A stretch of DNA of 6,591 bases, from contig JALXAI010000214.1 of the NCBI GenBank assembly GCA_026992215.1, forward strand, positions 1 to 6,591. Direction: 5' to 3'. The translations under genes were made by a program, and so were the position numbers. The notes beneath the pieces are model-generated. The model saw only the letters and a program-made list of their open reading frames with translations. It did not search any database and was not told where the DNA came from. This document shows, one piece after another, positions 1 to 6,222 of this stretch; the stretch's first letter is position 1, and each line of letters opens with the position of its first letter. Source of the DNA: Desulfobacterales bacterium (GTDB lineage Bacteria > Desulfobacterota > Syntrophobacteria > B119-G9).

Positions 1-23
1 GCCTAACCCCTTGATTTTATTGA

Positions 24-97
24 TGCCCTCGGCAGGACTCGAACCTGCGGCACCCGGATTAGGAATCCGGCGCTCTATCCTCCTGAGCTACGAGGGC
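24..97 (-). tRNA. tRNA-Arg (anticodon CCU)
   Basis: Read on the minus strand, this 74-nt segment folds as a complete cloverleaf. The acceptor stem GCCCTCG pairs with CGAGGGC. The anticodon stem CCGGA/TCCGG encloses the loop TTCCTAA, so the anticodon is CCU, which reads the arginine codon AGG. The T-arm GCAGG-TTCGAGT-CCTGC is canonical and the variable loop is short (GTGCC). The discriminator base is A and the next bases are TCA rather than CCA, so the 3' CCA must be added after transcription. It lies downstream of, and on the same strand as, the radical SAM gene, 131 bp away, and probably has its own promoter. Confidence 0.97.
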
Positions 98-114
98 TAG
101 AACATACTCATTAT

Positions 115-143
115 CTCGTAGCATTACGGTCATTTGTTGTCAA
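115..143 (-). promoter_or_regulatory. candidate sigma-70 promoter for tRNA-Arg
   Basis: On the minus strand a perfect -35 hexamer TTGACA (143-138) is followed after 17 bp by TACGAG (120-115), a poor -10 match. An overlapping GATAAT (115-110) is a better -10 box but sits 22 bp from the -35, which is too far. Either would start transcription a short way before the tRNA 5' end at 97. The -35 is convincing; the exact -10 is uncertain. Confidence 0.4.
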
Positions 144-228
144 GATGTATGTATGGCATTCGGGCAAGAGAGAGTGCACATTTCACCACCTCTCCAGCAT
201 TAGCACAAATATCAGAAAATCATCGCAA

Positions 229-1113
229 TCACAGCGCCCTCATCCATTCAGGCTTAAGTGCCACCTCCCCTCTCAAAGCAGCATCTATCAAAGCCAGTAC
301 CCTTTCTTTGTCTTTGGGCATTCTGGCTTTAATAGGAAGATAATTCGATGCGTGATTTGCCATAAAGAGACCTCTTGTCATGTTCGTAGACTCAAACATT
401 TCTCTCAGTTCGCCCAATAGCTCTCTCTCATTCATCAGCTCAAAACGCCCTTCCGCCAGATCTCTTGCCAAGGGGGTACCGGGAATGATCATAACAGTCA
501 AAGCCCCAACGTAATCAGGTTCTATCGCGCTGAGCAGTTGTCCTGTAGCGTGCGCGTGCCTGCTTGAATTTTCCCGACCTGCTATGCCTAAAAGCACTGT
601 CACCGAGAGTTTGATTCCCGCTTTTTTTACTCGCCGACCCTGTACGAGGAGATTTTCAGCGGAAGTACCTTTTTTAACCTTTTTCAAAGTTTCGTTATCT
701 CCACTCTCCACACCCAGATATATAATGCCAAGTCCTTTTTCCCTGAGTTCCTCCAGCTCTTCATCCGTTTTCATTTTGATACTCTTAGCATTGGCATATG
801 TCCCAACTCGCCGTACCCAAGGAAGGTGTTCGCGAATCATGTCCAGTATCCAGACTAGTTTCCTCTGAGGAATTATTAGGGCATCACCATCTATCAAAAA
901 CAACCTATGTTGATTTTTCATGTACCTGGACGCAAAAAGAATGTCACTTAGAATGGTATCATCATCTTTAATTGCAAATCGCTTGTCTTTGTAGCTTCCA
1001 CAAAAAGTACACTTGTTATGAGAACAGCCCAGAGTTACTTGTAGCAAAATACTGTTAGCCTCGCTGGGAGGTCTAATAATCAAGCCTTCGTAGTGCATAG
1101 CATCAGCAGTCAT
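229..1113 (-). CDS. radical SAM protein of unknown substrate
   Basis: The 294-residue product is a small radical SAM enzyme. Seen: a cysteine cluster near the N-terminus (C30, C35, C38 in GCSHNKCTFCG) for a 4Fe-4S cluster. Its spacing is C-x4-C-x2-C, one residue longer than the classic C-x3-C-x2-C. Also seen are a segment FLIDGDALI (about 72-80) on an early barrel strand and GVESGD (134-139), the usual SAM-contacting region. There is no extra cysteine-rich SPASM domain, B12-binding domain, TRAM domain or signal peptide, so a cytoplasmic stand-alone barrel is inferred. It resembles the many uncharacterised COG1032-type oxidoreductases; the substrate cannot be named. I chose the ATG at 1113 because GGTGGAG lies 6 bases before it; a GTG at 1125 in frame would add four residues but has a weak ribosome site. 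It is the last gene after two paralogous sensor-like genes on the same strand, 83 bp downstream of the second, so co-transcription is plausible. Confidence 0.88.
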   Translation of the reverse strand: MTADAMHYEGLIIRPPSEANSILLQVTLGCSHNKCTFCGSYKDKRFAIKDDDTILSDILFASRYMKNQHRLFLIDGDALIIPQRKLVWILDMIREHLPWVRRVGTYANAKSIKMKTDEELEELREKGLGIIYLGVESGDNETLKKVKKGTSAENLLVQGRRVKKAGIKLSVTVLLGIAGRENSSRHAHATGQLLSAIEPDYVGALTVMIIPGTPLARDLAEGRFELMNERELLGELREMFESTNMTRGLFMANHASNYLPIKARMPKDKERVLALIDAALRGEVALKPEWMRAL

Positions 1114-1196
1114 GTGCCTCTCCACCTCAATTGCCCGATTGCTATATCTTTTTTCAAATCGTGCTTACAGAATTTGGATAATTACCAAAAGCCTTT

Positions 1197-1778
1197 TCAG
1201 CCTTCCAATCTTATCATACCTTTAGTAAAACACAGTTCAGGAAGCCTTGGTTTCTCTTTCATAACTCTCATCCTTTTTTCTTTTTCAGCCATAGCTTCGG
1301 CAAATCGTTCAGGATTTCTCAACGGTGCCTCGTAACCATACTTTTCCTTTAAAATTTCTTCATAACCTTCTGTCACATGAACAACTGCATGATCGAAGAA
1401 CCTTACCAACAAGAACGAAGTTTCCAAGATCTGATTAAGGTCAAGACTCGATGTAACGTCTCTGTGAGCGGTTATGAACTCCCAAAGTTTTCTCTTGGTC
1501 AGGTACAACGCACTTACCACCTCCGGTAAAGTTATACCTTGTTCAAAACGTCGTTTACCAAGGTCTCGATAGTGCTTTTTTACCTCACCTCTGTCATCGT
1601 CTTCACTCAACCAATAGCTAAATCGGCTGCATATATCATAAATCATGTCCAGTAAAGTTTTTTCATCAATGTTATGATAGGATTTTGTCGTGGGATGAGA
1701 CAATATCTCGTTAACAATGCTTTTTGATAATTCAGCGGCATTGCCCTGAATAAGGTCTACGATTCTTCTTGTCAACAT
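1197..1778 (-). CDS. RsbR N-terminal-like helical protein, paralog A (193 aa)
   Basis: Predicted soluble, mostly helical protein of 193 residues. Conserved-looking elements are TKSY (31-34), CSRFSYWL (50-57), GEVKKHY (64-70), GKRRFEQGITLPEV (74-87), LTKRKLWEF (93-101) and RFFDHA (126-131). This pattern resembles the N-terminal sensory module of RsbR/RsbRD-type stressosome proteins and related kinase input domains (non-haem globin-like fold). That assignment is from memory of the family and is tentative. No STAS, kinase, GGDEF or helix-turn-helix domain follows; instead there is a charged tail of about 45 residues (149-193) with one Cys (183). A strong ribosome site, AAGGGGG, sits 6 bases before the ATG. 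The gene starts 32 bp after paralog B ends, which indicates one transcript. The two proteins align without gaps at a one-residue offset over about 140 residues, so they arose by tandem duplication. It could be a ligand or partner-binding regulator; no enzyme motif is visible. Confidence 0.75.
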   Translation of the reverse strand: MLTRRIVDLIQGNAAELSKSIVNEILSHPTTKSYHNIDEKTLLDMIYDICSRFSYWLSEDDDRGEVKKHYRDLGKRRFEQGITLPEVVSALYLTKRKLWEFITAHRDVTSSLDLNQILETSFLLVRFFDHAVVHVTEGYEEILKEKYGYEAPLRNPERFAEAMAEKEKRMRVMKEKPRLPELCFTKGMIRLEG

Positions 1779-1810
1779 GGCTACCCCCTTTTCCTTGTTG
1801 AAAGTTCTCT

Positions 1811-2248
1811 TTAACTAACCCCCAGAGATTTGTAATAACCCAGCGTGGTATAATAAATTGCGAAATCAAAGAACCGATTTAGGTAAGTAATGAAGTCTAT
1901 TCCCGAGTTCAACTCTACCGGTGCGTCCATAATTCCCTTTTCCAAGACAGCGTCCCATACATGCTTTTTAGTGAGGATAAGCGATCGTACAAGTTCTGTT
2001 ATAGAAAACCCTTCCATTCGTCGCCTCTTACCTATCTCCGTGTAGTAGGATTTTACATCACCCATTTCAGGATCCCTTAGCAGCCAGTAGCCCAGTCGAC
2101 TGTAGAATGCATGAATATCTTCGTACAGCACCTTATCATCCAGTGTCTGAAATGACTTTGTGTCCGGATCGCTCAATAATTTTTCCTTGAGATCTTCGGC
2201 CATGGATTCAGAGTTTTTTTCAATCATCTCTATCATCTTCTCAAGCAT
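1811..2248 (-). CDS. RsbR N-terminal-like helical protein, paralog B (145 aa)
   Basis: This 145-residue protein consists of essentially one helical domain. It shares with paralog A the blocks TKSF (30-33), YSRLGYWL (49-56), GDVKSYY (63-69), GKRRRMEGFSITEL (73-86), LTKKHVW (92-98) and RFFDFA (125-130). It ends soon after the last block, so it lacks paralog A's charged tail. Family assignment to the RsbRD_N-like sensory fold is tentative, and no output or catalytic domain is present. It has the best ribosome site in the window, AGGAGG 5 bases before the ATG, and is the first gene of the minus-strand unit B, A, radical SAM. It diverges from the metallo-hydrolase gene across a 205-bp spacer that must hold both promoters. 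A stand-alone sensory domain suggests action by protein-protein contact, perhaps with paralog A as heterodimer; this is inference. Confidence 0.75.
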   Translation of the reverse strand: MLEKMIEMIEKNSESMAEDLKEKLLSDPDTKSFQTLDDKVLYEDIHAFYSRLGYWLLRDPEMGDVKSYYTEIGKRRRMEGFSITELVRSLILTKKHVWDAVLEKGIMDAPVELNSGIDFITYLNRFFDFAIYYTTLGYYKSLGVS

Positions 2249-2300
2249 GGTCCCCTCCTTTCTCTAAATGTTGCATTGACATCCGACCATTAACCCGAGC

Positions 2301-2339
2301 CAACATCACCAAACGGTGTTTACTATAAGTATATTCCGA
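2301..2339 (-). promoter_or_regulatory. possible promoter region and near-dyad upstream of paralog B
   Basis: Within the divergent spacer, minus-strand TATACT and the overlapping TATAGT (about 2336-2326) are plausible -10 boxes, but no good -35 lies 16-18 bp upstream (best is TAGAAC). Just downstream of them a near-dyad AACATCACCAAACGGTGTT (2302-2320, plus strand) has CACC/GGTG arms around AAAC. It sits where a repressor or activator could act on the paralog operon. This is pattern reading only. Confidence 0.25.
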
Positions 2340-2392
2340 GATCTTCTATTGTTCTACCTTGTGCTGAATTTTCTTTACCACCTCGATTTATT

Positions 2393-2421
2393 TTGATACC
2401 TTGATTCTCCCGATTCTTAAT
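2393..2421 (+). promoter_or_regulatory. candidate promoter for the metallo-hydrolase
   Basis: A -35-like TTGATA (2393-2398) and a -10-like CTTAAT (2416-2421) are separated by exactly 17 bp. Transcription would begin about 25 bp before the ATG at 2454, leaving room for the AAGGAG ribosome site at 2443-2448. The -35 differs from consensus at one base and the -10 at two, so this is a reasonable but unproven sigma-70 promoter. Confidence 0.35.
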
Positions 2422-2453
2422 CGTTGCAATGATTGAAATATCAAGGAGCAAAA

Positions 2454-3086
2454 ATGATCATAGAACAATTGGAAGTAGGAAATTTTGCAGTTTTCGCGTA
2501 CATAATCGGATGTGAGAAAACCGGTGAAGGAATAATCGTTGATCCCGCCGATGAAGTCGACAGGATTCTTCGGACAGCCGAAAGGAAAGGGATAAAAACC
2601 ATAAAATACATTGTTAATACACATTGTCATGCGGACCACTGCGGAGGTAATCGTGAATTGAAGGAGAAAACAGGCGCGCAGATAGTTATTCACGAAGACG
2701 ACGCGGAGAGGCTCGCCAATCCTTCGCCTTTTATTCTTCAACTGTTTAACTGCGAGGCATCACCGCCCGCCGACATAACCGTGAGTGATGGAGAAACAAT
2801 AGAATTCGGAAACGAAGCACTTCAGGTCATTCATACACCAGGTCATACCCCGGGCGGAATGTGCCTTTACACTCCAGGACATGTAATTACCGGAGATACA
2901 CTTTTCGTTGGAAGCATAGGCAGAACGGATCTCCCCGGCGGATCCATGAACACGTTACTCAATTCGATACGGACGAAATTGCTTGTACTCCCTGACGATA
3001 CCATTGTTTACCCGGGCCACAACTACGGTTCCTTTCCGAAATCAACTATAGGACAGGAAAAAAGGTTCAACCCGTTTCTCAGGTAG
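2454..3086 (+). CDS. glyoxalase II-like metallo-beta-lactamase-fold hydrolase
   Basis: This 210-residue protein is a compact MBL-fold metallo-hydrolase of the glyoxalase II/YcbL-like type. All expected metal ligands are visible: THCHADH (H57, H59, D61, H62), HTPGHTPGG (H131), the bridging Asp in GDTLFVGSIGR (D148), and YPGHNYG (H189). The GRTDLPGGS segment (156-164) is typical of this subgroup. The C-terminus is short (FNPFLR) and lacks the extra substrate-binding helical domain of full-length GloB, so thioester hydrolysis of S-lactoylglutathione is possible but not assured; another small thioester or persulfide-type substrate could apply. No signal peptide is seen, so it is cytoplasmic. The ATG at 2454 is chosen because AAGGAG lies 5 bases upstream; an in-frame TTG at 2433 would add seven residues without a good ribosome site. 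It diverges from the paralog operon, and a weak terminator follows its stop, so it is probably monocistronic. Confidence 0.92.
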   Translation: MIIEQLEVGNFAVFAYIIGCEKTGEGIIVDPADEVDRILRTAERKGIKTIKYIVNTHCHADHCGGNRELKEKTGAQIVIHEDDAERLANPSPFILQLFNCEASPPADITVSDGETIEFGNEALQVIHTPGHTPGGMCLYTPGHVITGDTLFVGSIGRTDLPGGSMNTLLNSIRTKLLVLPDDTIVYPGHNYGSFPKSTIGQEKRFNPFLR

Positions 3087-3090
3087 TAAC

Positions 3091-3108
3091 CCCGCGAGGT
3101 GGGCTTTT
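3091..3108 (+). terminator. weak intrinsic terminator after the metallo-hydrolase
   Basis: A short stem CCCGC/GTGGG (one G-T wobble) with a 3-nt GAG loop begins 4 bases after the stop codon and is followed by C and four T residues. The stem is only 5 bp and the T-tract is short, so termination may be partial. Confidence 0.4.
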
Positions 3109-3565
3109 AAGGAACGTTATCCTGGTGCAAGCTGGTAATTTTCCTTTCATCCTGCGCCTTGCGATGCTTTTCCCTGCTTGCCTGGAGACGATAGTTGCCT
3201 GCCCGCCTGCGTACTGTCCCCTTCCAGTTCAAGGAAGGCTCCCCTGGTAACCAATATATTTGCCCCACCTCTTCCTGGAACGGGTTGCCCCGATGTGCCT
3301 GCCGGAAATGGGGACGGGACCCATCGCCAAGCCGGGGGAAACGGGCGATTTCCCGCATACGATTTCAGGGAAAACCCAAACCGCTATTTCTTCAGAGACT
3401 TTTTCGTCCCTTGTTTTGTCAAGTAACGGGTTATAAACGTCAGTATGAACTAGCCCTGAGAAATCCTTCCTCTGTACAGACAAGACAAGGCAAATGCTTT
3501 CTTTTGATATTGCTTTACAATCAAAAAGAGGTGAAAATAAAGCAAATACATCCAGGAGGGGGCAT
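3109..3565. other. gene-free stretch of about 460 bp with hairpins
   Basis: I see no convincing gene here. Overlapping ORFs on both strands have no recognisable domain and no good ribosome site, and those on the minus strand run into the propeller gene. Structure that is present: a hairpin at 3220-3238; GGTAACC with flanking T/A at 3243-3251; a 6-bp inverted repeat ATCGCC/GGCGAT (3323-3328 with 3344-3349); and a G/C-block pair TGTCCCC (3215-3221) and GGGGACGGGACCC (3310-3322). The last 50 bp before 3566 are A/T-rich and hold the ribosome site of the next gene. A promoter for the propeller gene must lie here, but only poor matches were found (TTGTTT, then TATAAA after 15 bp). Confidence 0.5.
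3220..3238. repeat. perfect 6-bp hairpin next to a TGTCCCC motif
   Basis: CCTTCC (3220-3225) and GGAAGG (3233-3238) form a perfect stem with a 7-nt loop. There is no T-tract on either side, so it is not a standard terminator. The adjoining TACTGTCCCC is the sort of short G/C block often seen flanking REP/IS200-like elements in deltaproteobacteria (recalled, not searched), so it could be a relic of such an element. Confidence 0.4.
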
Positions 3566-4825
3566 TTGGAGAAGTCCGGCAACAAGCGGGAATTCGATGC
3601 ATGGAACGACCTTGTCCGGGCTGCCGGATTCCGGGCAGCAGCAGTCGCCTTTTTAAAAGAACAGCTGACCGCCGCAAGAGACAGGCACAAACTCAAAAGC
3701 ACCATAAAGAGGCTCCGCAAGTATGAACCGGACCTTGAGATCGTCAAGCATCTACTGAAGAACCACCACTGGAAAAACACCGTTGAGAAGATAATAGAAG
3801 ATTTGCCTCACACTAACGCCGATCCCGAAGTTCTTTTTGTTTTCAGGGGAGGCGGGAACGTGCCAACCGTCCCGGCGGCGGACGGGAAGAAGATATATTT
3901 CGGCAGTGGCCAGACTCTGTACGCCATTGATGCCGTGTCGGGACAGGTATCATGGAGAAAGAGAAACCCTCAGAAGTCATGGTACCCGGTGTTTCTTGAT
4001 AAAAAAACGCTTTATGCTTCTTCCGGAAGGAACATGTTTGCCATCGAAAAAAGAAGTGGCAAAGTTTTATGGGCCTTTCGATCCGATAAGCACTTAACCG
4101 CGCCCTTATGTTCCAACTCGCTGGTTTTCGCGGGCACCCTGGAAGGTACGTTGTATGCTTTACACTGTCAGAGCGGAAAAAAACTATGGACTTTCAACGC
4201 CGCCAGGAGAATTGACGTTGCCACGGGCACCTGGAATAACATTGTTCCGGCAGTATCTGAAGAGGGTGTTGTCTATGGGATCAGAAGCACTGACGGAGAG
4301 TGTGCCTGGCACTTCCGGGCGCCAGGCAAAATAGGAAGTCTTCCGGCAGTTGGCGAAGGACTTGTGGTGTTTGGAACTGAAAATCATAAAATCTGCGCGC
4401 TTCTGGCGAACAGCGGTCAACTGTTCTGGGAATTCACCACGAAGGGCAGAGTTTACGCCACGCCCTGCATATCAGACAATATCGTGTACTGCGGTTCAAG
4501 GGACAGGCACCTCTACGCGCTGGACGCCGAAACCGGAAAAGAGATCTGGCGCTTTAAATCCCTGGGTTATGTTTCATCTCCGACGATCCAAGGCAAAATG
4601 GTCTATTTTTCAACACCGGGTCGAATTTATTCCGTAAGCGCGGAAGACCATAAAATGAGATGGTGTTTTCCACTCGGTTTTCCGGTGGCAACTCCTCCCG
4701 TTTTACACGGTCGTTTCCTGTATACCGGAACCGTCGAAGGACAGATGCTGTGCCTGAGATTGACCGAAAATTTAAATGAACAAACAGCAGCCATTGTTTT
4801 AAAGAAATTCCTGAAAGACTATTGA
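3566..4825 (+). CDS. cytoplasmic PQQ-type beta-propeller repeat protein
   Basis: The 419-residue product has a charged, helical N-terminal region (about 1-80) and then a beta-propeller built from PQQ-like repeats. The repeat signature, of the form LYAID..SG...W, ends in tryptophans at 130, 169, 208, 248, 288, 328 and 366, a spacing of 38-40 residues. The clearest copies are TLYAIDAVSGQVSW, TLYALHCQSGKKLW and HLYALDAETGKEIW. With a final partial repeat (EGQMLCLRL, 391-399) this gives seven to eight blades. The fold resembles BamB and the PQQ dehydrogenase propeller, but there is no signal peptide or lipobox and no evident PQQ-binding set, so a cytoplasmic scaffold or binding role is inferred. 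The TTG start at 3566 is chosen because AGGAGG (3554-3559) lies 6 bases upstream; an ATG at 3494 is in frame but lacks a ribosome site and would put the strong one inside the gene. The M28 peptidase follows after 41 bp, suggesting co-transcription. Confidence 0.85.
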   Translation: MEKSGNKREFDAWNDLVRAAGFRAAAVAFLKEQLTAARDRHKLKSTIKRLRKYEPDLEIVKHLLKNHHWKNTVEKIIEDLPHTNADPEVLFVFRGGGNVPTVPAADGKKIYFGSGQTLYAIDAVSGQVSWRKRNPQKSWYPVFLDKKTLYASSGRNMFAIEKRSGKVLWAFRSDKHLTAPLCSNSLVFAGTLEGTLYALHCQSGKKLWTFNAARRIDVATGTWNNIVPAVSEEGVVYGIRSTDGECAWHFRAPGKIGSLPAVGEGLVVFGTENHKICALLANSGQLFWEFTTKGRVYATPCISDNIVYCGSRDRHLYALDAETGKEIWRFKSLGYVSSPTIQGKMVYFSTPGRIYSVSAEDHKMRWCFPLGFPVATPPVLHGRFLYTGTVEGQMLCLRLTENLNEQTAAIVLKKFLKDY

Positions 4826-4847
4826 AAAAAGTTATCTGACCTTTTTT
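4825..4847 (+). repeat. A6G/CT6 inverted repeat between the propeller and peptidase genes
   Basis: AAAAAAG (4825-4831) and CTTTTTT (4841-4847) are perfect 7-bp complements around a 9-nt loop. The stem begins on the last base of the propeller gene's stop codon. It ends in a six-T run, like a terminator, but has only one G-C pair, so it should be weak. It may reduce read-through into the peptidase gene, or be chance in an A/T-rich gap. Confidence 0.35.
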
Positions 4848-4866
4848 AAGAACGGAGTACCAGCCT

Positions 4867-5760
4867 GTGATTGATATTGAAATTACAAAAGAGCGCTTGA
4901 AGGCACATCTGAAAGCGCTAACTGTTGAGATCGGAGAAAGAAGTGTGCGCTACCCTAGAAATCTTACCAGGACAGCCGAATACCTGGAAAAGTTCTACAG
5001 GGGAATCGGGCTACCCGTGGAAAGGGAAACATATAAATTCCGGACCGAACAGGTAGCCAACATCGTATCTTACTTACAACAGAAAAATACCGCATCACGC
5101 AATTATATCATAGGCGCTCACTACGATTCGGTCGTGGGAACGGTGGGAGCCGACGACAACGCCAGCGCGGTAGCGGTGCAGCTGGAGACGGCAAGAGAAC
5201 TTAAAGGGCTTTTTCAAAAAAGTGTTACCGACCTGAAGGTAAAATTCGTCTCTTTTGCACTGGAAGAGCCCCCCGCGTTCGCGACACGCCACATGGGCAG
5301 CAGGGTCCACGCAAAAAGGTGCAAAAAGGCAAAAGAAAAATTGGAAGGCATGATCTGCCTCGAGATGGTCGGTTACACGTGCCACGAACCCGGTTGCCAG
5401 AAGTACCCATTTCCGCTCATGTTCATGGATTTTCCGAAGACCGGAGATTACATAGGGATTGTCGGCAATCTTCGTTCGAAACGGCTAACAGAATCCATAT
5501 ACAACGCGTTCGCAAAAAATCCGAACCTTCCGGTTGTAAAACTTACCGTTCCTCTCGGAGGATATACTCTGCCAGCGGTGGGACTGAGCGACCATTCTTC
5601 TTTCTGGCACCAGGGCTACAGGGCTGTCATGATCACGGACACCGCCTTTTATCGGAACCCCCACTATCACAAACCCAGTGATACCATGGATAAACTCGAT
5701 TTTAACTTTATGGCGGAAGTGGTAAGAAGCCTGGTAATATTTTTCAATGAAATCTTATAG
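4867..5760 (+). CDS. M28-family zinc metallopeptidase, cytoplasmic
   Basis: The 297-residue protein is a co-catalytic zinc peptidase of family M28 (aminopeptidase-like). The first zinc motif GAHYDSV supplies H85 (with D87 orienting it). GADDNASAV supplies the bridging Asp (D97). LEEPP supplies the catalytic base and a ligand (E133, E134). LEMVGY (165-170) lies where the next acidic ligand is expected (E166), and PHYHKPSDT supplies H268. All catalytic elements are therefore present. In place of the common EExGLxGS, the sequence runs from EEPP to MGSRVHA with extra residues between, which I recall from a bacterial M28 subgroup. There is no signal peptide or propeptide, unlike secreted members, so cytoplasmic peptide turnover is inferred; substrate is unknown. 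The GTG start has GGAG 9 bases upstream. It follows the propeller gene by 41 bp and converges with the DUF4870-type gene beyond its stop. Confidence 0.92.
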   Translation: MIDIEITKERLKAHLKALTVEIGERSVRYPRNLTRTAEYLEKFYRGIGLPVERETYKFRTEQVANIVSYLQQKNTASRNYIIGAHYDSVVGTVGADDNASAVAVQLETARELKGLFQKSVTDLKVKFVSFALEEPPAFATRHMGSRVHAKRCKKAKEKLEGMICLEMVGYTCHEPGCQKYPFPLMFMDFPKTGDYIGIVGNLRSKRLTESIYNAFAKNPNLPVVKLTVPLGGYTLPAVGLSDHSSFWHQGYRAVMITDTAFYRNPHYHKPSDTMDKLDFNFMAEVVRSLVIFFNEIL

Positions 5761-5804
5761 ATTTATTAAGCCGAAATTTTAAAGGGCTCCATTGACGGGT
5801 ACAT

Positions 5805-6188
5805 CTACCTTATAATCCTGACCAGGGTGAGAGGGTAGCGATAAGGTTCGCCGTTACTGGTTCTAACACCAGCTATAACCACGAAGACAATATCGAGTAT
5901 CGTCAAAAATATCAAGAAGCTCACACCCTTGATCGACAGGCCGATTGCAGCAAGCACCACGCCGTATAGGGTCATTGAAATCTGAAAATTCAGCGATTCC
6001 CTGCCGGCATCGTCAACAAAGTTGGATTCTTTTCTTTTCAGCAGCCATACAACCAGCGGCGAGACGAGGTGTCCGAAGGGGAGCCACAGATCGGAGCCCG
6101 TTGGAACCCACCAGATAATCCCCAGCAGTGCAGAGAAGTGACATAGAGATGCCCACGTAAGGTGATTTTCGTTTCCGTTTTCACTCAT
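5805..6188 (-). CDS. DUF4870-type small membrane protein
   Basis: The 127-residue product matches the pattern of DUF4870 (Tic20-like small membrane proteins). It has a first hydrophobic segment at about 12-28 (LCHFSALLGIIWW), a second at about 35-50 (PFGHLVSPLVVWLL), the motif DDAGRESLNFQIS (59-71) that corresponds to the family's hallmark ...ALNFQ..., and two closely spaced hydrophobic segments at about 69-86 and 88-107. A short hydrophilic tail ends the protein. No function is established for bacterial members. I chose the ATG at 6188; a GTG two codons upstream (6194) is also possible, and neither has a strong ribosome site. It lies 47 bp downstream of the peroxiredoxin gene on the same strand, so it may be translated from the same transcript, although a hairpin lies between them. 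Confidence 0.85.
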   Translation of the reverse strand: MSENGNENHLTWASLCHFSALLGIIWWVPTGSDLWLPFGHLVSPLVVWLLKRKESNFVDDAGRESLNFQISMTLYGVVLAAIGLSIKGVSFLIFLTILDIVFVVIAGVRTSNGEPYRYPLTLVRIIR

Positions 6189-6222
6189 AGCCACATTCCG
6201 TTACCGAGAAAAGGAGCAAACC

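Noticed and set aside
1..97. tRNA-Arg as an integration site with an island inside this window
   Set aside because: The tRNA 3' end points left, so an integrated element would lie left of position 24, outside the window; no direct repeat of the tRNA 3' end was noticed to the right.
584..868. 94-codon plus-strand ORF with a serine run
   Set aside because: It is the antisense shadow of the radical SAM gene; the serine run is the complement of a Glu-rich stretch (DEELEELREK).
3107..3358. 83-codon minus-strand ORF as a decayed Y1 (REP) transposase
   Set aside because: A faint RGN-like string appears, but the catalytic HUH motif and tyrosine are absent and alignment by eye fails, so it is not called a pseudogene.
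3229..3780. 183-codon minus-strand ORF overlapping the start of the propeller gene
   Set aside because: It opposes a gene with clear repeat structure and a strong ribosome site, has no recognisable domain, and its composition looks like a reverse-strand shadow.
5769..5788. Bidirectional terminator between the convergent M28 and DUF4870-type genes
   Set aside because: Only a 4-bp AGCC/GGCT stem with a 12-nt loop is visible, which is too weak to call.
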